Positions 19,231 through 26,813 of a DNA stretch of 64,000 nucleotides are shown in pieces (positions within the stretch are counted from its first letter, which is position 1; each line of letters opens with the position of its first letter). The stretch is from an uncultured Bacteroidales bacterium (GTDB taxonomy: Bacteria; Bacteroidota; Bacteroidia; Bacteroidales; WCHB1-69). Under the pieces are notes generated by a model that searched no databases, was not told where the DNA came from, and saw only the letters and a list, made by a program, of their open reading frames with translations. The stretch lies in assembly GCA_937949745.1 (NCBI GenBank), contig CALECM010000073.1, positions 21,100-85,099 on the forward strand, read 5' to 3'. Both the position numbers and the translations under genes were made by a program.

Positions 19231-19794
19231 ATGAAAAAATTAGTAAAAATTGTATCGCTTTTATCTATCGCGATCTGTTTGACCGGAAATGCTGTTACGC
19301 ATGCGCAATCGTCCTATAATCACAGCATCGGGGTTACAGTGGGAACATTTTATGGTCCTACCTATAAAACTTTTTTAATGGAGAAAATGGCTTTACAGGT
19401 TGATTTGGGAGTTAAATTGAATACTGTATCCGATTGGCCGGGAGTAACATGGGATTTGGAACTGAATCCTAATCTTGTTTATCAAAGTAATATAGGAAAT
19501 AGCGGACTATCATGGTTTGCCGGAGGCGGATTGAGCATTGGATACGCATTTGCCCGGACGCACAGAAATAACAGTTTTTATTTTGATTTCGGTAAATTCG
19601 GCGCTAATGCTATCGGAGGACTTGAATATACATTATCATCGGTACCGTTATCACTTCAATTCGATTTTCGTCCGGGATACGGATTCTTATTCCACAGTGA
19701 AGTTGTTGACCTGCTTGGAGTAAGAACCAGGCTCAATATGACAGAGCATTATTTCGACTGGACTATCGGTTTAAGCGTCAGATACACTTTCTAA
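19231..19794 (+). CDS. Porin-like outer-membrane protein, copy 1 of tandem pair
   Basis: 187 residues with a signal peptide (LLSIAICLTGNAVTHAQS) and amphipathic beta strands ending RYTF, an aromatic terminus typical of outer-membrane barrels. Blocks such as GTFYGPTYKTFLMEKMALQV and LSLQFDFRPGYGFLF are nearly identical in the next gene. The size suits an 8-strand barrel. Function unknown. The start is ATG 19231 rather than a TTG six bases earlier, by analogy with the second copy. Confidence 0.75.
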   Translation: MKKLVKIVSLLSIAICLTGNAVTHAQSSYNHSIGVTVGTFYGPTYKTFLMEKMALQVDLGVKLNTVSDWPGVTWDLELNPNLVYQSNIGNSGLSWFAGGGLSIGYAFARTHRNNSFYFDFGKFGANAIGGLEYTLSSVPLSLQFDFRPGYGFLFHSEVVDLLGVRTRLNMTEHYFDWTIGLSVRYTF

Positions 19795-19852
19795 GGTTAC
19801 TTAATTTATTGTGTCCCATACGAATGACCAAAACGTAGATCTGCTTTCTGTC

Positions 19853-19922
19853 ATTCTGAGCGAAATCTCTTTCCTGTATAATACGGATTTTTTACGGACA
19901 CTGAGTTTATCGAAGTGTCCGT
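19853..19922. repeat. Intergenic hairpin repeats, cluster 2
   Basis: A degraded unit at 19853-19870 (ATTCTGAGCGAAATCTC, right arm damaged) is followed by an intact hairpin at 19894-19922: stem ACGGACACT/AGTGTCCGT, loop GAGTTTATCGA. No gene in 19795-19999. Confidence 0.8.
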
Positions 19923-19999
19923 TTATGATGATATAGGCTAAACTTTTCGCACATTTTCTTTTTATTATCTGATAGGTTATGTTTAAGAATAGAAACAAC

Positions 20000-20007
20000 T
20001 ACATTTG
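20000..20007 (+). promoter_or_regulatory. -7 element of second porin-like gene (TACATTTG)
   Basis: TAnnTTTG, 63 bases before the ATG at 20070; followed by a leader almost identical to that of the first copy. Confidence 0.55.
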
Positions 20008-20069
20008 CACCCCGAAATGTAAAAAAGGTTTACCACAGATATTCATATTTTATAAGTTAAGCTATTGAG

Positions 20070-20666
20070 ATGAAAAAATTAATGAAAATTATTTCACTTT
20101 CATTTATTGTGATTTTTTTAACCGGAAATGCTGTTACATATGCGCAATCTTCCTATAATCACAGTATTGGGGTTACGATAGGAACATTTTATGGTCCGAC
20201 TTATAAAACTTTTTTGATGGAAAAAATGGCGTTGCAGGTTGATTTGGGGGTTAAGCTAAATACCATACTCGACTGGCCCGGAGTGGCATGGGACCTGGAA
20301 CTGAATCCTAATCTGGCTTATCAAAGTAATATAGGAAATAGCGGATTATTATGGTTTGCCGGAGGAGGGCTGAGCCTGGGGTATGCTTTTGTAGAGACCT
20401 ATAAAAGTTATAGCGACTATTTTAATGCGGGTAAGTTCGGGGTGAATGCTATCATCGGCATGGAATATATTTTTTCATCCGTGCCGCTGTCTCTCCAGCT
20501 TGACTTTCGTCCGGGATATGGATTGATATTCTACAATGAGATATTAGACCCATCGGATATATGGTGGGCTGAAATTTTAGGAATGACGGATAAAGATTAC
20601 AAGTATAAAATAAGAGATCATTATTTCGACTGGACTATTGGTTTAAGCCTTAGATATACTTTCTAA
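20070..20666 (+). CDS. Porin-like outer-membrane protein, copy 2 of tandem pair
   Basis: 198 residues, paralogue of the gene at 19231, with a signal peptide (LSFIVIFLTGNAVTYAQS) and terminal RYTF. It is 11 residues longer: a loop near residues 155-178 (EILGMTDKDYKYK) expands what is a short turn in copy 1. Similarity continues through the stop codon into about 70 bases of 3' flank, so the duplication is recent at DNA level. Divergence concentrates in predicted surface loops. Function unknown. Confidence 0.75.
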   Translation: MKKLMKIISLSFIVIFLTGNAVTYAQSSYNHSIGVTIGTFYGPTYKTFLMEKMALQVDLGVKLNTILDWPGVAWDLELNPNLAYQSNIGNSGLLWFAGGGLSLGYAFVETYKSYSDYFNAGKFGVNAIIGMEYIFSSVPLSLQLDFRPGYGLIFYNEILDPSDIWWAEILGMTDKDYKYKIRDHYFDWTIGLSLRYTF

Positions 20667-20724
20667 GGTTACTTAATTTATTGCATCCCATACGAATGAC
20701 CAAAACGTAGATCTGCTTTCTGTC

Positions 20725-20943
20725 ATTCTGAGCGAAGCGAAGAATCTGGTTTCTGTATAATACAAGGGATCCTTCACTATCGTTCAGGATGACAAAACCT
20801 AATACGTATTTACTGAAAACAGATACTGGGGATCGAAATATTTGTTTAGGATGGCGTTTATTAAAGATTGTCATTCTGAGCGAAGAATCTGTTTCCCGTA
20901 TAATCCGGATTTTTACGGACACTGAGTTTATCGAAGTGTTCGT
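20725..20943. repeat. Intergenic hairpin repeats, cluster 3 (three units)
   Basis: 20725-20745: ATTCT/AGAAT around GAGCGAAGCGA. 20873-20888: same stem with a shortened loop GAGCGA. 20915-20943: ACGGACACT/AGTGTTCGT around GAGTTTATCGA, where the one change makes a G-U pair and so keeps the stem. They lie in the gap after the second porin-like gene. Confidence 0.8.
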
Positions 20944-20993
20944 CTCTGATATGATAAGTCAACTTTTTGGACTTTCTTTTTTATCCAGCACAA

Positions 20994-21164
20994 TTTGCGC
21001 GATATTTTAGAGAACCGGATATTATAGTTACTAGTTTCCTGCATGGTTTTAGCCTATCTGCTAAAGATCATTTTTATCCTTCGGAATGGAAAAATTTCTT
21101 TTTTCTGACTAAAAAATTCCCTTATTTTCTATCTCTTGATTTTTTTCTCCTAATACAGAATTAA
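20994..21164 (+). pseudogene. Possible decayed fragment, polysaccharide pyruvyl transferase-like
   Basis: The plus-strand frame ending at the TAA at 21162-21164 contains RYFREPDIIVTSFLHGFSLS, which faintly recalls the ADxVVTxSFHGxxFS signature near the C-terminus of polysaccharide pyruvyl transferases. There is no plausible start and the rest is Phe/Lys-rich AT-biased sequence. It could be chance. Otherwise the 689-base gap 20667-21355 holds only repeats and the rex control region. Confidence 0.15.
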
Positions 21165-21292
21165 TTCCATATTAAATTAACAAAAAAATAATATTTTGTT
21201 ACCTGAGAATCTATAAATAAACTGATTTATTGTATTGATAATGAATTATATATATTATTCCGGTATGAAATTGTCAAAAAATGCCGTTTTTA

Positions 21293-21335
21293 AATAAAGA
21301 AAAAAATCTTTATTCGGAAATTTTTCGTATCTTTG
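21293..21335 (+). promoter_or_regulatory. rex promoter with overlapping dyad (possible operator)
   Basis: A TATCTTTG -7 element lies at 21328-21335. Upstream, a perfect dyad AATAAAGA-N6-TCTTTATT spans 21293-21314, placing it over the expected -33 region. Its 8-6-8 geometry is the same as known Rex operators, although the bases differ from the TTGTGAA/TTCACAA consensus of Gram-positives. Autoregulation is an inference. The promoter position also shows that translation must begin downstream, at 21356. Confidence 0.45.
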
Positions 21336-21355
21336 CAACGAAAACAAAGTGTAAA

Positions 21356-22018
21356 ATGGGAACCAAGAACGGGAAAATCAGAAAAACTATGCAGGGTGTT
21401 CCGGAGCCAACCATCCGGCGCATGCCCACATATTTGAATTTGATTAGGGAGTTGAGGGAAAAAGGAGAAATCAATATATCAGCACCACAGATAAGCAACA
21501 GGCTCAGTATGGATTCGACACAGGTAGTAAAAGATCTTTCCTATGCAGGAGCATCCGGCAAGCCTAAGGTAGGCTATGTGCTGGAAGATCTGTTTGATTG
21601 CCTGCAGGATTTCCTGGGTTATAACAGGCGCCAGGAAGCATTTTTAGTAGGTGCCGGATGTTTGGGTAGCGCCCTGATCCAGTATCGCGGTTTTTCGGAA
21701 ACATCCATGGACATCGTGGCGGCTTTCGATAATGATCCGGAAAAGGTAGGATCTGATATAGGAGGAATTCCTGTTTTCAGCATGGAAAAATACCGTGATC
21801 TTGCCGACCGGCTTCATATTCCGATCGGTATTATCACAACGCCCGCTTCGGCGGCCCAGGAAGTTGCCGATCTCATGGTCGCCTGGGGCATCAAGGCTAT
21901 CTGGAATTTTGCTCCGGTTGTCCTGAAAGTGCCTTCACACGTCATCATGCAGGATACGCACATTTATGCCAATCTCGCCGTCATCCTGAATAAGCTGGCG
22001 GTATTGCAGGAGAAATAA
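21356..22018 (+). CDS. rex: Redox-sensing transcriptional repressor Rex
   Basis: About 220 residues from ATG 21356. The N-terminal winged helix (PEPTIRRMPTYLNLIRELRE ... SNRLSMDSTQVVKDLSYAG) binds DNA. The Rossmann domain has VGAGCLGSALIQY and the acidic FDNDPEKVG motif for NAD(H). The C-terminal helix used for domain swapping follows. Rex dimers leave DNA when NADH is high, derepressing NADH-consuming fermentation genes. The open frame extends to 21281, but that codon lies upstream of the -7 element, so 21356 is the start. It sits 45 bases before the hydrogenase genes and is probably their first cistron, which fits hydrogenase control by the NADH/NAD ratio. Confidence 0.95.
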   Translation: MGTKNGKIRKTMQGVPEPTIRRMPTYLNLIRELREKGEINISAPQISNRLSMDSTQVVKDLSYAGASGKPKVGYVLEDLFDCLQDFLGYNRRQEAFLVGAGCLGSALIQYRGFSETSMDIVAAFDNDPEKVGSDIGGIPVFSMEKYRDLADRLHIPIGIITTPASAAQEVADLMVAWGIKAIWNFAPVVLKVPSHVIMQDTHIYANLAVILNKLAVLQEK

Positions 22019-22063
22019 TCACAATATCATAACTTAATATTCCACAGTTATAAAATAAACATC

Positions 22064-22570
22064 ATGAACACACAAAACACGATGGTAAACGAAACCACGA
22101 GGCATTTCAAGCAGGTACTCGATATTATCGAGAAATACGACCGCGATAAAACGCGCCTCATTACTATCCTGCAGGAAGTGCAGGCAGTATACCGCTATCT
22201 TCCGCAGGAAGTGTTGACCTATGTAGCCACTGCATTGGATATGCCTGTTGCGCAGGTATACGGGGTCGCTACCTTCTATGCTCATTTTTCTTTGGAAGCC
22301 AAAGGAAAATATGTTATCAAAGTTTGCGACGGTACGGCATGCCATGTTAAAGGTTCATCCAAATTACTGGATACCATTACCGGGAAATTGAAATTGTCCA
22401 AGGATAAACATACGACCGATGATATGTTGTTCACGCTGGAAGCGGTAAGTTGCCTCGGTGCATGCGGACTCGCCCCTGTAATGGTGATCAACGAACAGGT
22501 CTATGGCGAGGTAACCTCGAAAAAATGTGAAGAGATTATTGATGAAATTATCAATAACGAAAAACAGTAA
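22064..22570 (+). CDS. hydC: NAD-linked [FeFe] hydrogenase subunit, NuoE/HydC-like
   Basis: 168-residue thioredoxin-fold [2Fe-2S] protein of the NuoE family. Cysteines in VCDGTACHVKG and CLGACGLAPV give the C-x4-C...C-x3-C pattern that holds the cluster. In HydABC enzymes this subunit docks onto the flavin subunit. The neighbouring genes (HydB- and HydA-like) show that it belongs to a hydrogenase rather than to complex I. ATG 22082 is an alternative start. Gap to the next gene 35 bases. Confidence 0.9.
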   Translation: MNTQNTMVNETTRHFKQVLDIIEKYDRDKTRLITILQEVQAVYRYLPQEVLTYVATALDMPVAQVYGVATFYAHFSLEAKGKYVIKVCDGTACHVKGSSKLLDTITGKLKLSKDKHTTDDMLFTLEAVSCLGACGLAPVMVINEQVYGEVTSKKCEEIIDEIINNEKQ

Positions 22571-22605
22571 GCGGGTTTCCAATTAACTTATAAAAAAGAG
22601 AAGAA

Positions 22606-24504
22606 ATGGCTACAATAAATTTAAAAGAAATAAAAGAGAACTTTAGTAAAGCGGCTTCCCACATTGATAAACGTATCGTGGTTTGTGCGGGAACAGGTTG
22701 TATTGCCAACGGGTCGCTTAAAGTATATGAAGAGTTTGAGAGATGTCTGAAAGAGGCAGGTCTGGACTTGTTCGTGGACCTGAAACTGAATTATCATGAT
22801 GACGAGAAGGCTTATCAGTTGACTGGAAGCGGTTGCCAGGGATTCTGTGCCCAGGGACCACTGGTAAATATCCTTCCTTCGGAAACCATGTATACCAAAG
22901 TAAAGCCGGAAGATGTTCCGGAAATTATAGAACGCTCTATTAAAAATGAAGAAGTAATAGACCGTCTTTTATATGTAAATCCTGCTGATGGGAAAAGAAG
23001 TAAAGGACAAACCGAAATACCATTTTATAAACGTCAAACCCGTTTGGTATTGGGAGAATGCGGTCACCTGGATCCGAGTAACATCCGTGAATATATATCC
23101 CATGACGGATACGCGGCTGCCGAAAAAGCTTTTACTAAAATGACCCCGGAAGAAGTGTGCAATACGGTTCTGGAATCCGGTCTTCGCGGACGTGGCGGCG
23201 GCGGTTTTCCTACCGGACGTAAATGGTTGTTAACCTTACAGGAAGATTCCCCGAAAAAGTATGTGATATGTAATGGTGACGAAGGTGACCCGGGTGCTTT
23301 CATGGACAGGAGTTTAATGGAAGGAAATCCACACCGTGTACTGGAAGGAATGATGATCGCGGCGAGAGGTATCGGTGCGGATGAAGCTCATGTATACGTA
23401 CGTCTCGAATATCCTTTGGCTATCGAAAGAATGAAAAAAGCGATCGATGATGCTATGGAAATCGGTATATTGGGAGAAAATGTATTTGGTAGCGGACATA
23501 ATATGCACATCCATATTATGGAAGGTGCCGGAGCGTTTGTTTGCGGAGAAGAAACCGCCCTCATGGCTTCGATCGAAGGTAAAAGGGGAATGCCCATGCC
23601 GAAACCGCCATTTCCTGCGCAAAAAGGATTGTTCGGCAAACCTACCGTTATCAATAACGTGGAAACACTGGCAGCCGTACCGCTGATCGTAAGGAATGGT
23701 CCTGAATGGTTCAATGCCTACGGTACTGAAAAATCCAAAGGAACCAAAACTTTCGCTTTAACCGGACATGTGGCCAATACAGGTTTGATTGAAGTTCCTT
23801 TCGGAACTACATTAAGGGAAATTGTATATAATATCGGTGGCGGCGTAACCGATGATTCCGGTAAAATTACCGGTGAAGGATTCAAAGCGATCCAGATCGG
23901 GGGTCCTTCCGGCGGATGTTTGACGGAAGATGACATTGACCTTCCTATCGATTACGATACATTATTGCAAAAAGGAGCCATGGTAGGATCCGGCGGATTG
24001 GTAGTAATGAATAAACAATCCTGTATGGTTTCCATTGCGCGCTTCTTCATGAATTTTACCCAGAATGAAAGTTGCGGAAAATGCGTTCCCTGCCGGGAAG
24101 GTACCAAACAGATGCTCTCTTTATTGGATGAGATCATCGACGGAACAGCTACCGAAGAAAGCTTCGAGCTTTTACAGGAAGTGGCCCAGGTAGTGAAAAA
24201 AGCTTCCCTCTGTGCATTGGGTAAAACAGCTCCCAGTCCGGTAATCTCTACAATCGATAAATTCCTGGATGAATATAAGGAGCATATTTTCGACAAGCGA
24301 TGCTCTACCAATAACTGTAAAGCGCTGGCCAGCATTACGATCGATGCTGAAAAATGTATCGGCTGTACTTCCTGTGCCCGTAAATGTCCTGTAGGAGCCA
24401 TAAGCGGAGAAAAGAAACAACCTCATGTTATCGATCCCGCTTTATGTATAAAATGCGGTGTATGCGCAGAAGCTTGTAAGTTTAATGCTGTAATAGGTTT
24501 TTAA
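22606..24504 (+). CDS. hydB: NAD-linked [FeFe] hydrogenase flavoprotein subunit, NuoF/HydB-like
   Basis: 632 residues. The N-terminal thioredoxin-like [2Fe-2S] domain has Cys27, Cys32, Cys77 and Cys81. The FMN/NAD(H) domain has the Gly-rich GLRGRGGGGFPTG near 192-204 and a GDEGDPGAF segment. The NuoF-type [4Fe-4S] site is SCGKCVPCREGT plus a downstream Cys. Two ferredoxin-type [4Fe-4S] motifs close the protein (CIGCTSCARKCP from 584; CIKCGVCAEACK from 612). This is the complete domain order of HydB, where NADH is oxidised or formed at FMN; in bifurcating enzymes ferredoxin is coupled here too. Bifurcation is likely from the architecture but not provable from sequence. Confidence 0.93.
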   Translation: MATINLKEIKENFSKAASHIDKRIVVCAGTGCIANGSLKVYEEFERCLKEAGLDLFVDLKLNYHDDEKAYQLTGSGCQGFCAQGPLVNILPSETMYTKVKPEDVPEIIERSIKNEEVIDRLLYVNPADGKRSKGQTEIPFYKRQTRLVLGECGHLDPSNIREYISHDGYAAAEKAFTKMTPEEVCNTVLESGLRGRGGGGFPTGRKWLLTLQEDSPKKYVICNGDEGDPGAFMDRSLMEGNPHRVLEGMMIAARGIGADEAHVYVRLEYPLAIERMKKAIDDAMEIGILGENVFGSGHNMHIHIMEGAGAFVCGEETALMASIEGKRGMPMPKPPFPAQKGLFGKPTVINNVETLAAVPLIVRNGPEWFNAYGTEKSKGTKTFALTGHVANTGLIEVPFGTTLREIVYNIGGGVTDDSGKITGEGFKAIQIGGPSGGCLTEDDIDLPIDYDTLLQKGAMVGSGGLVVMNKQSCMVSIARFFMNFTQNESCGKCVPCREGTKQMLSLLDEIIDGTATEESFELLQEVAQVVKKASLCALGKTAPSPVISTIDKFLDEYKEHIFDKRCSTNNCKALASITIDAEKCIGCTSCARKCPVGAISGEKKQPHVIDPALCIKCGVCAEACKFNAVIGF

Positions 24505-24522
24505 TAGAAAGGAAACATTATA

Positions 24523-26580
24523 ATGGAAACTAAAGGAACAATCAATATAGACGGGATGACCATCCCGATTGAGAATGAAAAAAATATTCTCGAAGTGATC
24601 CGTAAAGCCGAGATCGAATTACCGACTTTCTGTTATCACTCTCATTTAAGTACTTACGGTGCCTGCAGGCTTTGCGTTTGCGACATCGAAGGCATGGGGA
24701 TCCAGGCTACCTGTACCATTGCTCCGAGAGATGGAATGGTAGTACGTACCAATACCGAAGAAGTAAGGAAAATAAGAAAAATTAACCTGGAATTATTACT
24801 GGCCAACCATGACATCAGCTGTCCGAGCTGCGCCCGTTCCAATAACTGTAAATTGCAGGACCTTACCAGAAGGTTAGGAGTCGACAAAGTACGTTTCAGG
24901 AAAACAGATAAAGTAGAACCCATCGATAACCAGTCCTGGAGTATCATTCATGACCCGAACAAATGTATCCTATGCGGCGATTGTGTACGGGCATGTAAAG
25001 AGATACAGTCTGTAGGCGCGATCGATTTCGTGAACCGCGGTTCGAAAACCACCGTGGCTCCAGCTTACCTGAAAAGTCTGGCGGATGTGGAATGTGTATA
25101 CTGCGGACAATGCGTATCCGTATGTCCTGTGGGTGCGCTTATCCCGAAAGGTGAAACCGAAGAAGTATGGAAAGCGATCCATGATCCTGAAAAATATGTA
25201 GTGGCACAAATCGCGCCTGCTGTTCGCGTGGCGTTAGGCGAAGGCTTTGATATGGAAGCCGGAAGCGTTACCACCGGACAAATTGTGGCGGCTCTTAAAA
25301 GAATCGGTTTCGACCAGGTATACGACACCTCTTTCGCAGCCGACCTTACCGTATTGGAAGAAGCGACCGAATTTATCGAAAGAAAGATCAAAGGGGAAAA
25401 ACTTCCGCAATTTACTTCCTGCTGCCCAAGCTGGGTGAAATTTACCGAACAATATTATCCGGAATTACTTCCTAATCTCTCAACCTGTAAATCACCGCAA
25501 CAGATGTTTGGCAGTGTGGCACGGGAAGTATTACCCAAATTACTCAATATCAAACCCGAACAATTGGTTATCGTTTCTATTATGCCTTGTACGGCTAAGA
25601 AATTCGAAGCCAAGAGAGAAGAATTTATTCATGACGGCGTTGCGGAAGTAGACCACGTATTAAGTACGGAAGGTCTCGGCAGAATGATCCATGAAACAGG
25701 GATACAGTTCAAAAAACTGACTCCCGAATCATTTGATCTTCCGCTTGGTTTTAAGACCGGTGCCGGTGTTATTTTCGGTAATTCAGGTGGTGTAAGCGAA
25801 GCTGTTTTACGTTTTGCCTACGAAAAACTGACCGGTGAAAAATTACTGGATAATGATTTTAAAATAGTAAGGGGTACCGACGGCATCCGTACTGCGGAAC
25901 TGGAATTAGGTAAAGTGAAGTTGAAACTGGCTGTTGCCCACGGTTTGGCTCATGCACGCGAACTTTGTGAACAAATCACCCGCGGAGAGTCTGACTTCGA
26001 CCTTATTGAAGTTATGTCATGCCCCGGCGGATGTATAGCCGGAGGAGGTCAGCCGGTAAGCTTTGATCACGATTTCCGTGAAAAACGTACGCAAGCCCTC
26101 TACAATGTGGATAAACAACTCCAGTTACATAAATCCCAGGAAAATCCTTATGTGAAGGAATTATACCAGATGACACTGGGTGAAATCGGCGGACCTAAAG
26201 CACACGAATTATTACATACCCATTATCATGGCCGTAAGAGAATCGTAAATCAAAATATTACGATCCGTAATACCGAACAACCGAAAATCGAAGTTTGCGT
26301 ATGCGTGGGTACCAATTGTTTCCTTAAAGGTTCGCAGGAATTACTGAAACAACTTATGGACTATGTGACCGAAAATAAACTTGAGGACATAGTAGGTTTC
26401 GAAGGTCAGGATGAGATGGTAGACGTAAAGGCGACCTTCTGTTTCGAAAGATGTGATCGTGGTCCGGTGGTACGGGTTAACGACACTATCATTGAATACG
26501 CTTCTTTTGATAAAGTGAGGGAGGTATTGGATAAAGAAGTGGAACGTATCGGAAATATGCTTTCCAAACAACATATTTAA
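24523..26580 (+). CDS. hydA: [FeFe] hydrogenase catalytic subunit HydA (group A3-like)
   Basis: 685 residues. An N-terminal [2Fe-2S] ferredoxin domain (Cys37, 48, 51, 64), a His-ligated [4Fe-4S] site (HDISCPSCARSNNC, 96-109) and a 2x[4Fe-4S] domain (CILCGDCVRAC; CVYCGQCVSVC) lead to the H-cluster domain. All three H-cluster signatures are intact: TSCCPSW (298-304, with the proton-relay Cys300), MPCTAKKFEA (354-363) and MSCPGGCIAGGGQP (498-511). The C-terminal 100 residues add a further thioredoxin-like [2Fe-2S] domain (Cys594, 599, 640, 644). It should be an active H2-evolving or H2-oxidising enzyme with HydB and HydC. It follows hydB by 18 bases. The maturases HydE, HydF and HydG it needs are not in the window. 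Confidence 0.95.
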   Translation: METKGTINIDGMTIPIENEKNILEVIRKAEIELPTFCYHSHLSTYGACRLCVCDIEGMGIQATCTIAPRDGMVVRTNTEEVRKIRKINLELLLANHDISCPSCARSNNCKLQDLTRRLGVDKVRFRKTDKVEPIDNQSWSIIHDPNKCILCGDCVRACKEIQSVGAIDFVNRGSKTTVAPAYLKSLADVECVYCGQCVSVCPVGALIPKGETEEVWKAIHDPEKYVVAQIAPAVRVALGEGFDMEAGSVTTGQIVAALKRIGFDQVYDTSFAADLTVLEEATEFIERKIKGEKLPQFTSCCPSWVKFTEQYYPELLPNLSTCKSPQQMFGSVAREVLPKLLNIKPEQLVIVSIMPCTAKKFEAKREEFIHDGVAEVDHVLSTEGLGRMIHETGIQFKKLTPESFDLPLGFKTGAGVIFGNSGGVSEAVLRFAYEKLTGEKLLDNDFKIVRGTDGIRTAELELGKVKLKLAVAHGLAHARELCEQITRGESDFDLIEVMSCPGGCIAGGGQPVSFDHDFREKRTQALYNVDKQLQLHKSQENPYVKELYQMTLGEIGGPKAHELLHTHYHGRKRIVNQNITIRNTEQPKIEVCVCVGTNCFLKGSQELLKQLMDYVTENKLEDIVGFEGQDEMVDVKATFCFERCDRGPVVRVNDTIIEYASFDKVREVLDKEVERIGNMLSKQHI

Positions 26581-26590
26581 CCATTTTCGT

Positions 26591-26633
26591 AAAAGGACCA
26601 CCCGGAATAGCTCAGCCGGGTGGCGCCCTTTTT
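26591..26633 (+). terminator. Rho-independent terminator after hydA
   Basis: Stem CCACCCGG (26598-26605)/CCGGGTGG (26616-26623), extended by outer AAAAGG/CCTTTT pairing and ending in a T run. It closes the rex-hydCBA unit and separates it from the sensory hydrogenase unit. Confidence 0.8.
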
Positions 26634-26697
26634 AATTATTGTTTAAACTTAACAATATGAAATAAGGTCTTTACAAAAGAAATAACAATCCATTAGA

Positions 26698-26791
26698 GCA
26701 ACCGGGGACACAGAAATTATTAATACCTATCATATCTCACATTTATTACGGAATAATTTTAAATCCTAAAAGCCCTTGTGTCCCCGGTAGC
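26698..26791. repeat. Long-spaced inverted repeat upstream of sensory hydrogenase gene
   Basis: GCAACCGGGGACACA (26698-26712) pairs with TGTGTCCCCGGTAGC (26777-26791): 14 of 15 positions, 12 of them contiguous. The 64 bases between are AT-rich. The right arm ends 22 bases before the ATG at 26814. It could be a pair of operator half-sites or a leader RNA stem. Confidence 0.7.
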
Positions 26792-26813
26792 AAATGGTTT
26801 AGAATGTAAAGCT

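Noticed and set aside
22064..24504. NuoE/NuoF-like genes as part of respiratory complex I
   Set aside because: The next gene is an [FeFe] hydrogenase and the NuoF-like protein has the extra N- and C-terminal Fe-S domains of HydB; no other nuo genes are present.
26604..26626. GGAATAGCTCAGCCGGGTGGC looks like the D-arm of a tRNA
   Set aside because: No acceptor, anticodon or T-arm follows; the bases form the stem-loop of the terminator after hydA.
26778..26813. Upstream GTG start for the sensory hydrogenase
   Set aside because: It lies in the right arm of the inverted repeat and adds residues without family resemblance; ATG 26814 begins with the typical pre-ferredoxin segment.
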